Below are positions 11,578-22,529 of a DNA stretch of 40,000 nucleotides, one piece after another. The stretch is taken from assembly GCA_000320545.1 (NCBI GenBank), contig ADNK01000647.1:1-40000 (forward strand), given 5' to 3'. The translations under genes were made by a program, and so were the position numbers. Within the stretch, counting starts at the first letter, position 1, and each line of letters begins with the position of its first letter. Under the pieces are notes generated by a model. It had not been told where the DNA came from. It worked only from the letters and a program-made list of their open reading frames with translations, and searched no databases. This DNA comes from Bigelowiella natans CCMP2755 (taxonomy: Eukaryota; Cercozoa; Chlorarachniophyceae).

Positions 11578-11865
11578 TGTAAAGTATGACACTCAAATTA
11601 ATTATGAGTCGGAGCGAACAGTTTGCTTCATTCTTATGTCGTAGGCGTATATACGCTGATTTGACATTGGTTGCACCACCACTCGCTTTTCACCAACCTG
11701 CCCTATCATCGTTTGAATCAGGATTACTTCCGACTCAAGTTCCGAGACTCGAAATTCTTCGGAAAGCAGAAGCGCTATGCAAGGCCATGGTTAGCACGAT
11801 TAGCACGATTTTACATATTTGCAAATGTCAACATGAGCTTACATATTGCGTGAATAATATATAAT
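11171..11865 (+). CDS. Unrecognised spliced exons, possibly 5' part of the ROK1 gene
   Basis: An ATG at 11171 opens MATDGSMGLQPQFVRVIEQM. The frame reaches a phase-2 donor near 11235 and joins an acceptor (TTTTTTAG, 11305) to give RRFTDYLVESQSTDTEEYRE, followed by AMFRK and a possible donor at 11353. A further coding-like stretch at 11650-11795 has two open frames (ADLTLVAPPLAFHQPALSSF or NLPYHRLNQDYFRLKFRDSK). The peptides look helical and charged. No family was recognised. They may be the helicase N-terminus, which is poorly conserved in ROK1/DDX52, or a separate small gene. The in-frame join across 11353-11650 could not be proved. Confidence 0.35.
11522..11577. repeat. (AT)n-(GT)n compound microsatellite
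   Basis: An AT run followed by GT, in a presumed intron. The arrangement resembles that at 318-389. Confidence 0.9.
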
Positions 11866-12350
11866 CAGGATAAAAGCTCGAGGACACGAACGATTATCTG
11901 ACCTGCTCCAAAGTATATCCCTCTCAAATCAGCACAACTTAACGGAGCAAGGACGGCTTTTGTTCTTCAGGGGTATAAATTTCCCGGATAACTCTACCGC
12001 GAGGTGCCTTCCGAAATTTCAGATCGTAGCAATCCTCGCTGTGAGAAGCGGTTTGAATAAGTGGGCTGGATGAGAGTGCGTGTGCGTTTATCTATGCCGG
12101 CTTCTTCGCATGAGCTCGAGTGACTTATAGTGGTTCATTCCTCAGTGATATTCGGCGGCGGTGCCAAATCCGTGTGAAGGGCAACAAGACGCGTGGTATT
12201 ATGATGACGGATGCCATCGCTACCAGTATGACAGACCGACGATTAGTTGTCTATATACAGGCTCGGCGCCACGGCCGTTATTGAGCTTTATGGAGCTCTA
12301 CTCAAGATACCAGTGCTCTCGCTTGCTGGTATGCACACAAACCTAACACA

Positions 12351-12386
<36 letters not shown>

Positions 12387-15300
12387 CTGCTTGTTGTTGT
12401 TGTTCACGTGGTAACGACGACGACGATGATGACGATGACGACGACGGTGCACAGAGCTTGAAGCACGCCTGCTTTTCTTCGACCAACGACACGACTTTGG
12501 TGTTGTTGCAAAGTCGTTATGGCTTTAGAGTCGTGTTGTAGAACAAAATCATTGCTGATTCTAATTTTAAGACATCTTCGATCTAATTATTGTATTTGAG
12601 TGTTATTGGACGAAACCTGCGTTTTCATTCCTCATATTCTGTGCCTTTTTTCTCGACTGTGCTGGTGAACGTACCTTTATTCTATGGTACAGGATCATCA
12701 TCATCGTCGTTGTCGTCGTCGTTGTCGTCGTCGTCATCGTCATCATCATCATCATCATCATCCCCTTCTGCTTTCCTTTTTCTCCTCCTCCCTGTCTTCT
12801 TCGGTGCAGGTTGACAACATCGGATCCTTTGGGATTCAAATCCCGACTCCAGTGCAAAGACAGGTGATTTCTTTCACCGAAGAAACTGAAAAACTGTTGT
12901 ATTCCTTGCTGGAAACGGCATTTCTCCCGTTTTTTCAAATTGTAGCGGAGTTTGCGATTTAGGCCAATGTTGTCGACAATTCTGTATTCACATCCTAATT
13001 CTCCTAACGACCCACGAGTAGGCGATACCGTGCTTGCTAAGCGGCCGCGATCTGCTCTGCACGGCTCCTACGGGTGATGATGACAACCCTTGATTGATTC
13101 TCGAAGAGGAGTAAAGTGCGGAGGAATGAATTAATGAATACCAAAATGTGCGGGGGAGCGGGGGGGGGGACCTCGTTGATTTTTTGTTTCTTTTTGTCGA
13201 AATCATTATACTACAGGTTCAGGCAAAACTCTTGCTTTTCTCGTTCCTGCGGTCTGTGTGATAAAATTTTATACTTGAGAGAGAAAGAGAAAGAGAAAGA
13301 GGCCAGGGTTGGGGGAGCTGGGAGAGAAGAAATATAGAAAGCGATGATAAATGTGCAGTTAATGTGAATGCCTTGATGCAACCAAGGAGCCAGTGCTCTC
13401 CTTCCCCCTTTACCCTGCCTCTTATTCTGATAATGCTCTTCGCGATCTGCAAATAATCTGCAGCTCGCTCACTGCACGGCATTCATTCAATGGTAATGAC
13501 AACGCGCTGCTCGTTTGTTTGTTTGTTGAAACAGATCCACATTGTCGACTGCGAGAGAAGGGTGTCGTCCAACAAGAAGCTTCACCCATTGCGTGTGTGC
13601 GTTATGTCCCCAACCGCGGAGCTCACCACCCAGTCTTGGGAGGTTGCTATTGTTTTGGTGCTAGTAGCAGTTGCAGTAGTAGGAGAAGGGGTATGCGGAA
13701 AAGGAAGAAGGGGAAAAAACTGATTTGGCGTCTGTGGGGGTAGCAGCGATGATGATGCTGATGATACGAAGCACGAGAGGGTTTGTTTGAAAGCTTTGTA
13801 AAGCATATACCTAGATAGTCAAACGGGGATGAGATCTGCCCCTTAAAACATGGTTGCAAGGCCATAGTGTCTGATGGCTACTTTCGAGCACTACCATGTT
13901 GTGCGGATCTCTAGCTTAATCATCCCTTCGTTCAGGTGTGCAACCGGGTGTGTCGCGACCTAGGCATAAAGTCAACCTTTTTAGATCGGGCCCACGCTGC
14001 GGTAACGTCGTTGCTCACACGTCACCAATGACGACCTCTACTAGTCAATGGATCGGGGGAGAGATGGGCTCTGGACGGATACTGATGATCGTGCTTTCCC
14101 TCCCCCCCCCCCCACCCTCCATTTTTGTCGCAAAAAGGGATCTGACTTTGGAAGCGTCGACATTCTACTCGCGCAGCCACTCCGTCTTGTCACCCTTACA
14201 GAAAGGTCCACGCTGCACCCCTTTACCCCACGCAGGGTGTTTGTTGTCCGCCTCCTTCACGCTGTTCTCTCGCGGTTTGCAGGTCCCGGATTAGCTTGAA
14301 ATCACTGCGCTTTCTAGTGGTGGACGAAGTGGACCGGATGTTAGATTTGCAGTTCTCCGATCAGGTCGCTCGCGCTTGCCGCCGTGGAGAGTAGGTTTTG
14401 TGCATATCTCCCTTCGTTGGGCTGTTTTGGATATGTACATATAAACAAGCTGTTCGAGAGTATTGCCAGCACAGGCACTTATTGGTTTTCTATGGGTGAT
14501 ATCTGGTTTTCAGCTTGATGACATTATTTCCCAAGTCTCCGACCTGCAAGGTGACAGAAACATAGCAATTGTATATAAAGAAGAGCTTTCTATAACAGAT
14601 CTAGCCGTTCTCATGTTAGCGTTTCATTCTTGTGGCCCGAGCATACTGTTGGTTGTTAGCAGTGCGCGTCCAGAGGGCGCTATTCTCCGCGACACTTCCT
14701 AGTCACGTCGAAAACTTGGCCAAGAGTGAGTAGTGGTTAGATCGCAGACGTTAGAAATACAGATTTGGAGGGGTTTATATCGACGGGCGTGGAATTTCGT
14801 TGAGGAAAGCCTGCGACGCTGCTTCTAGTTAGGGTTGAGTGACCGACGACATGTTCAGCTTGTGCCATTATACAGATGTGGTTCCTGACGCGTGGACGGT
14901 CAAGATAGGCACTGCGAACACCGTAAGTTGACCACATTCGCCCGAGATATTCCCTTGCCACACCCCCCCCTCTACATATGTGCTGCCGGATCTTTCTGTT
15001 TTTGGGGCACGTTCCTCCGAAACGTTCGTCGCAGCAACTGATATGGTCATGGATATGATGGGATGGTGTTTAGGCTGTGGACACAGTGACCCAGACGCTG
15101 TTGGATGTAACCAACGAATTTGGGTGAGGACCATGCGCACTTACGCTGAGCAATACATCGAGGAGGAAAGTGAATTGTATCATAGATGGTTTGGAGTTAC
15201 GGCTAAGATTTCTCATGCAACCTGTCACTGTTTGCTACTTTCAAAGGAAGCGATTCGAGATGGAGCAGATGTTCTCCAGGTAATAAATACGACGACAAAA

Positions 15301-17414
15301 CAAAAATAATGATGGTGATGATGGGGACGATTTTCACATAAAGTTGGTATGTTCTTGCTCAAAAAGGAGAGTGAAGCTACCGATGCTAGTATTCGTGGCC
15401 TCTAAGGTGATAACGCAAATAATGGAAATACATGCACCATCAGCCAGTGATGCTAAATTCCTCACTATTCATTGAGCGCCACTAACAGTGATTCGTCGCT
15501 GATGGCAACACGAATTTCCACGGTCTCATTTTTGCAACAATCTCAGGAGCGGAGTTTAGCCTTGAAGGAAGAGCTAAGAAAGGTCAATAGTTCTCCTGTT
15601 TGTTCCGTAGTCTGTATAGGTTTGATTGATATGGAGGCAATAGATATGGGGCAAACGCAAAGTTGACGGGATTTTTGGAAATCAATCGTATGCAGCGAGA
15701 ACTAAGGTCACAACTTCACTCAAGTGATTGATGTCATCGAAATGACATTTTCTGATCTGCATAAATTTGAAATTCACCACTTTGCCAGTATCAAAAGCAT
15801 CTTACTTTTCCCTATCATTTCCTATCTTCTTCTTCTTCTTCTTCTTCTTCTTCTTCATCATCTCCCTATTTCTCGCGCTGATTTCTTTTTCATCATAAAT
15901 GAAAAGGTGATTCACCGATTTAGGACAGGAGTGACTCCTATCTTGGTAACCACCGATTTGATGTCCAGAGGTGTATTTTGCACGACGTACAGCCACAGCA
16001 TATCCCCCGCTATCATATTTCTAACGACTTCCGTTGTCCGAAACAGGAATGGATTTCCTCGGTGTTAACACCGTAGTGCAGTACGACTTCCCGCAAACAC
16101 GGTGATGCTGAAGCCGTAAACATTACGATGGTGATGGTGATGATGATGGTGTTTATGATAATCGCGGCGGCAATAGTATCAGCATTTGGCCCGCATCGAC
16201 GAAGATTGTATTCACAAGAGGAAAATCCACGCCTGGAAAATACGACTGAAGGGATATCATCGTTTATTTAGGCTAGACTACATTCACCGTGTTGGCCGAA
16301 CTGGGTATGTGGCGTGTTTTCTACTCCTTCAATGCAGCGCAAATCGAGATAATGAAAGAAATCTCTCTGTCGATATTTCAGGAGAGCCGGAAGAAGAGGT
16401 TATTGCGTAACTTTCTTCACAAACGAGGTCGCTCAGTAGTGTATTTGCATGTGATGATCCACACTAATTACATTTTCTGTTCCATAAGGACCGAGGGGCC
16501 TTACGGGAAATCGCAAGTAAGACAAACATATATTCAATAGCAATACGAAATGTTTTCACGTATTGCAAAATGGTAATGCTCAATATCTTCCTGTTCTTGC
16601 AGGCACGATGCGTCTCTCAGGATGTGACGTTCCAGATTGGTCACGTTTCTTTTTGAAAGAGAGATTTAGAACGTTGAGTTTTTAAAGCTAATAGGAGTAA
16701 TTGAAACAGGATGCTGGAGAAACGAGCAGGTGGATCGTCGCGAATTCGAGGTAATTCTTTGAACAAATCCAAAATTTAGAGATATATTCATATCTTCATG
16801 TAAGGGTGATAGTGCTGCACGGTCTAAAACTTTCCATCCATCATAATGAATGTTTTAATTTAAAGGGAAGGATGGGCAGCTCTACAGACGACCTCCCATT
16901 GCTGAATCGGTAGTACAAAGCGACTAATCTTCCGTCTGATTTGAATAAAGTTATCGACTTACGTTATTTTCTATCTATACTTCTTCACGATAGACATGAG
17001 TATCTTCAAAATACACGCACACACACGAACTTATAATATAAATCTGTAACGGTGATTTTGATTAGATATCTCTCGATCCAAAAATGCGGCAAATCGCATT
17101 TTTCAAAAATAAAGAACAGGTAGTGATTCTCATCATCCCCAAAATGTCTAAATAGCTTGTCTCCACACTCGAAAATGTAATGAATGAATGCATTGATTTT
17201 AATTTGTACGATTGGTATTCAGGAAGCTCGCCGGAAGAGGAACAGAGCAATTCGCTTCGCACGAAGAAAAAAGATGCAAAGGCGACTGGGAAAGTCCACG
17301 CACAAACCTGTTGATGTCAAGAAGCCAGCTTCCAAGAAAGTTGCGTTACGGGATGATGATTCAGAGATTGATTCGGCAATCGTCGATCTCGAATCTTCAG
17401 AATCTAACCAATGA
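11866..17414 (+). CDS. ROK1: DEAD-box ATP-dependent RNA helicase, ROK1/DDX52 family
   Basis: In other eukaryotes ROK1/DDX52 works in the nucleolus on 18S rRNA maturation. The motifs lie in order on many short exons: pre-Q region DIRRRCQIRVKG (about 12135), SAPRPLLSFMELYSRY (12261), Q motif FGIQIPTPVQRQ (12828), AIPCLLSGRDLLCTAPTG (13021) joined to SGKTLAFLVP (13217), motif Ia SPTAELTTQ (13600), DILLAQPLRLV (14160), motif II VVDEVDRMLD (14320), motif III LFSATLPSHVENLAK (14680), MLVFVASK (15380), SQERSLALKEEL (15540), motif V ILVTTDLMSRG (15940) joined to MDFLGVNTVVQYDFP (16047), motif VI DYIHRVGRTG (16277), DRGALREIA (16492) and SGCDVPDW (16618). The last two are ROK1 hallmarks. A basic tail ends at TGA 17412-17414. 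Motif Ia has Ala where most DEAD-box proteins have Arg. The 5' limit is approximate: exon 11866-12054 joins in phase to the 12132 exon. Confidence 0.85.
12352..12384. repeat. (CTG)n trinucleotide repeat in intron
   Basis: About eleven CTG units, followed by GTT units, in a helicase intron. Confidence 0.9.
12695..12761. repeat. (CGT/CAT)n trinucleotide tract in intron
   Basis: A mixed TCG/TCA trinucleotide tract in the intron just before the Q-motif exon. It is pyrimidine-biased on the gene strand and about 50 nt from the acceptor. Open frames through it (poly-Ser, poly-His, poly-Met) are artefacts. Confidence 0.85.
15827..15860. repeat. (TTC)n trinucleotide repeat in intron
   Basis: A TTC run in the helicase intron before the motif V exon, on the strand and in the place expected for a polypyrimidine tract. 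Confidence 0.85.
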
Positions 17415-18217
17415 CATTTCTGTGCATCCCATGGCATCCAAAGTTGATCTAGTTCCAACTTCCAGACTTGGGCTGACAAGTGAAGCGCAAGTTGAAGTAG
17501 GTGCAGCGCAATGCATGATTTGTGATCTTCCAAAGCGTGATCCACGTTCAAATCTCGTGCTCAAAGCAAGCAACACCGCCAAGATGAACGTGATGTGCCA
17601 ACACCAGCTAGCCTCCCGTGCAGCGAACCTCCAGGATGATCAGGTGTTGGTGGAGTTGCTCATGCACCCGCCACACTTTTGCAATTGCATTGTAGCGAGT
17701 GCATCCATGTGCAGCCAGCACTGAAGCAGCATCATGTGCCCTGTTCAATTTGCGGATTTGCTCTCATCATTGGTGCACTGCGTCACAAAGTTCGAATGGT
17801 CTTTCGTTTGTTTTCGTTTCAATCACCTCGTTTTGGTGCATCATCGATGTGTTTTGTGATGCCTGTGAAGCAGTTGTGACAACACACTTGAGCGCGAATG
17901 AATGACACGCGTTCGGGCATCATCGAATCCCAAATGATTTGTCACAGCGTCTGCGACAACACCATCATCTTTGTGCTGCTGAAAGCGATTTCGACGGAGA
18001 TTTCACGACCTCCAGACAAAAAATATTTCGCGGATTGCAACAGATATGCGTTCCCGCATTAATTTTCAGGTTGAAAAGCGCAATCATTTTCATTGTGCGA
18101 CATGTCTCTGGAGCTGAATTAAGGCATATTTCTGAACTGCGCCGCACTCTTTTGGCCGCGGGAACATATCACTGTGTTGGCCGTAGGACATACAAACCAA
18201 CCGCCACATTAGGTCCC
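17415..18217. other. Spacer between ROK1 and the C2HC gene
   Basis: Both flanking genes are on the + strand. Several open frames exist (17397-17905) but none shows motifs or splice logic. One AGCTAGC occurs near 17607. Apart from that I see nothing definite. Confidence 0.5.
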
Positions 18218-21200
18218 ATGGGGGCGGAATGCCAACCAGAAGCAAATGCTGGCTTCCTGGGAGCTGCTGGTAGCAATGGGGTATGACACACCAATTAAAT
18301 AATGCAAGACTGTTTGATTATTTCGAACATCACTAGGCACAGATAAGTTCTATTTTCGACTCTTCATGCTTTCCATATCTGGCACTGTCCCATCCTGACA
18401 TCAGCTCAAGGGATGACAGCGAGATAGAGCCATCTGTGAAAGAGAGAAGAGGGATTGGAAACATTCATACAAGTATAGATAAGAAGGCATCCATAGTGTA
18501 ATTAAACATGCTTCGAGCATTTGTTCTTTCTATTTACACGTTACTAAATGTGTCAGAGCAACAAGCGACCCAATAAGATCACCGCGTCAATCTCTTCGAA
18601 CGCAGAAAACGCCTCCTCGATCCCCGTCATCGCCTCATTCTCCGAATCAAAGAAAAAAAAATGCAAGTCATCCCACTTTCGAAGATTGGAAAGTAGTATT
18701 CATCCAGCTAGGTTACTTGCATCATAAATTGAATAAATATTTGGCGTAATTCAGAAATTGAAAAGTCAATTAGCAGAGGCAACATGTCAAATAGAGTCAT
18801 TCAAGAAACTTTTGTATTCTGCTCAAAGCCTGCCACAAAAGCTCCGTGATAAGATATACAAGCTTGAAAAAGATAACACAACCTATAAAGAAGAGATTCA
18901 GGTTAACATTTTTGAGCGAAACCGGATGATCTTACGATTGATGTTTCAGGAGTACAAGGAAAAATTGAGAAGAGGGGGTCACAACATTGCACGAAAGTTA
19001 GAGGAAGATCTGTCCAAAGCCAAAGAACGACATCATCCGACCTCAGCAGATTACAAAGCAAAATATAAGGTATTCATAAAAGACACAGGGGTGGTAGAAA
19101 AGATTAAACGAAGGCTAACTAGACACGAAGATAACTAGGCGCCAAGATCATTCATATGGCTTGCAGTTGGAATCTTGCAGTCATTCTGTCATTAATTTTT
19201 TTAGTCTCTAACCAGGAAGCTCGAAGCTACCAGGAAAATGTATCTTGACAGTACAGATTTGGACAATACACAAGCAAAATTAGATCATGTTAGAAGGGAG
19301 GTACGTTTAAGGGAAAAGAGAAGTCAGGTACAAAGTAAATTGCGTTGGATAGAAACATATCGTACATTAAAGTGGTGCAAATATTTTAGAAACTCAAGCT
19401 TCGAATCCAACAACTTGAGTCCGAGCTTGTAAACTACAAAGACAAATCACAAGAATTGAAAGAAGAGAATAGAGCTCTTAACACAAGAATTTCGGTCATC
19501 AGTATTATTATAGCCTAATTTTGATTATTTTCTTCATTGAATTCTTAATTAAACCAAGGAGCTGGAGGAAGAGGTATCTGCTGCAACTATTTCATTGGAT
19601 GAGAAAGAAAGCTACATAAAAAATCTTCAACATCGCTGTGAGGAGGACTATGATGGAGATGAGGCTGGTAGACGCTCCTCAGAAATTTCAACGTCGGGCA
19701 CAGAGTGTTTCAACAGACTTTCAATGCAGTCTGAGACCTTCAGACACTCGCTTCAATCCGATGATACCGGTAGGTTGTAATGAAGTCGAATTTTGGATGT
19801 TCGTTCACCTATTTCTCTCTCAAAGCGATCATTCCAGAATCTTCCGATGAGGTCGATGCTTCTTCAAAGCCAAAATCGCAACTGAAAGTTGGTATCGACA
19901 CGCAAATATCAAAATCTCGTATCGCGGTATTTCCTTCAATGTCGACTGAAGGCAGTAACAAAATCGTTACATATATTGAAAATGGGCACGAGAGATTCGT
20001 GGCTAATATTGTCTTTAGACTGAGGGCGTTGCGTGATCTCCGGCAACTGTGTACAAAATTTGAAGAAATAAGTGTGGGCGAACGCAAGCAGTAAGATGTG
20101 ATCATCATTAGCATTATTTTCAAACATTTAATCATGCTTTTGATGATTTCCGCCAGTTTACTAACCCCTCGAAGAAACTACACAATGCCGCGACCTCCAA
20201 GGTCAAGGTCGGCGTCTAGATCTCCAGCTTCACATGGCAGAACGAAGAGAAAAATAAAGCGTTCGGCTTCTAGTGGGATTCAATGCACATACTCCTGGGC
20301 TCATATTTTAGTTGAAAGATTGCGAGGAATTGTCGATCCCTATATTCTCCACTCATTTTTTGATGCTTCTATGCACTGGGTAGGTACCACTGCTTCGTTT
20401 TTCATCACCACCTTCTCCTGAAGCTATATGAATTTTTGATAATGCGGCAGCTGGTTGAGACTAAGGCAATCGACTTGGAGTGCTGGACAAAACTCATACC
20501 ACCATTCCGATGCCTAATAGCCTCTCATTATATTCCTCGCTCTCCAAGGTCATGCGAATATTTGGAATTACTACCAAATTAAAACTTATAATGATTTGTA
20601 GATATCGTATTGTTGAGACATCAATGCCTCTTGTGGAGAAAGATATAAAAGGAAATCACATTGCGGTTGGAATACGGGGCCTTCAGCATGTAGCTAACAA
20701 ATTTCCCGAAATGCTGGAAGAATTTTCTGAACGTCTCAGCAGGCAATGAAATAATGATTTTGCATTAATCTACATAAATTTGAATACTATATTTTTTCCA
20801 GTACGGACTTAGATCCCAATCATCTCACCTGCTACCTCTGTGGCCGAAAATATGGAACAAAAAGGTCTCTTAAAAATTTTAAAAAAAAGTGGTATCAAAA
20901 TAAGCATTAAATATGACCCTAATATGATCACGAAAGTTTTATTTTTCCTTTTGTTCGTAGTCTTGCAATCCATCTTCCACAATGCAAAGAACTCTGGATC
21001 CGTAGGCAGTCGAGAAAACCTCTAAAGGTACAGCCTCGACAGCACGTTTTGGAAATTTCTCATTTTACCTTGTCTTTGAATTTTCGATAGGAACGTAAAG
21101 CATTACCTGGTACGTACGATATGTTTGGATACTGTTGGGGTGATTGCCATGCATGAGAGGAGCCCCTATAGATTAAGTACTCACACACAATCATGTACCT

Positions 21201-21841
21201 AATGAAAGAATGTCCGGATGGATGGAAAATATGGATGAAGGGCCAACCCATTGAGGAACTTCAGAAATACAACATTTTGGCAATGTTCTCCGAAGAATGA
21301 AATTCGAATGAATAACATTCCACTTGCATCAAAGTTGAATCGAGATACCTAAATTCTCATTTCTTTAGGAAAACCTATGAAAATTGTTCACTATGTCGCT
21401 GTCCAAATTGTGGAAGAACTTTTTTCGAAGGGGCATTTGAGAGACATATCCGAGGGTGCCAACCAGGTTATCAAAGTATAGTAACTGTATCAAATTACTC
21501 TCACTCTCGAGTTAACATGATAGGATGTATCTATGGTCCTCCCAAACTTCCTACAGTTGCGCGTGAGTGCATAAGGTAGTCATAGCCAATTTTGTCAATG
21601 GAAAATATGAACAGAATCATATTAGGCAACTCATTGACTCTAAGGGAGAAATTGGCGCAATAGTTACCCAATCGAACCAGGGAACTCACATACGTAATTT
21701 CATATTGAAGACATTTAAACATGGGAGGTAATAATTGATCCTCTTTGTCTAGGAGAATGTGCACAGAGACTATTGCAATCGATCAGATCTCTAGAATCTG
21801 AACATCTTCCTCACGATGCAAGTCGAATTCAGAGTGGTTAA
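18218..21841 (+). CDS. Coiled-coil protein with SR-like stretch and tandem C2HC zinc fingers
   Basis: Function unknown. Proteins with paired C2HC fingers of this type are frequent in flagellated organisms. Exons read as charged coiled coils: from about 18755 (KLKSQLAEATCQIESFKKLL), the next starting EYKEKLRRGGHNIARKLEED, and 19220-19300 (TRKMYLDSTDLDNTQAKLDH). A Ser/acidic region follows (19595-20090), then RPPRSRSASRSPASHG (20190) and helical exons to 20750. Finger 1, TCYLCGRKYGT joined to KSLAIHLPQC, spans an intron (20815-20990) and gives C-x2-C...H-x3-C. Finger 2, RCPNCGRTFFEGAFERHIRG then C, is at about 21395-21460. The last exon, ECAQRLLQSIRSLESEHLPH onward, ends at TAA 21839-21841. The start at 18218 (MGAECQPEANAGF) is a guess, because its second exon does not join in phase to the exon near 18559. 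Confidence 0.7.
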
Positions 21842-22529
21842 ATGTCAATGGCTTCTGTCTATGTGAAAGTCTTCACCTCTTGGCGCATTCAATCATTGTC
21901 ATGTTTGATTTTCTTTTTACTTTCATGTACTGGCTTGAAATGCATCTCGCTGACCAATTTGCGAATATTTCAACATTTGCATGTTTGAATTAGACACATG
22001 GCTTACATAGCTAATTTGCTGTGCTATGTTGTGTCTACATACTAGCACAGCGAATATGGAAAATGCACATTTGTCAGTTGACATGACGATTTGTGAAAGG
22101 CATTTTGTCGAAACATCATCATCGCACGCGCAGACTACTAGACTAGTAGACTCTAGGACTGCTGAGTAGCGTCTCGATGCAACATGACTTATGTCTTTTG
22201 TGCTACATGCTCCCGCGATTAGCTAGATTATTAGATTAGGTCCAGAGGTAGGCGTGCTAACGCATGCTACTACATCGAGTTCGTGGTTCCCTTGAGACAG
22301 GTTTGCTTCTTTCTGATCCAGAATTTGATTGCAGCAAGTCAGGCTAGCTAGCTAGCACTAGAACAGGGGTGCTGGCTAGCTAGCTAGAGCGCGTGCGTTT
22401 ATTGAAAGGATTTCAACATTCTAGCATTGTTCGATTCTAATAGATTGCCACGATTTCAGATTATGTCGCACAGTTTAAAAACATCTCCTGCTAGCCTGGC
22501 TTGCAACAAACTTTGGAATGATTCTGAAT
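21842..22529. other. Convergent spacer with palindromic CTAG island
   Basis: This lies between the 3' ends of the C2HC gene (+) and the CDC123-like gene (-). It contains GCTAGCTAGCTAGC (22343-22356), GCTAGCTAGCTAG (22375-22387), clustered ACTAG/CTAG words at 22136-22155, and an inverted repeat GCTGTGCTA / TAGCACAGC (22018-22026 and 22043-22051) with a 16-nt loop. No coding sequence seen. Confidence 0.7.
22018..22051. repeat. Inverted repeat, 9-bp perfect arms
   Basis: Arms GCTGTGCTA and TAGCACAGC with a 16-nt loop, in the spacer between two converging genes. It could form a hairpin in transcripts from either side. Confidence 0.75.

Noticed and set aside
12603-12962. Poly-Met/Thr and poly-His frames at 12.6-12.9 kb
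   Set aside because: These are products of the trinucleotide tract in a helicase intron. Only the 3' end (Q-motif exon) is coding.
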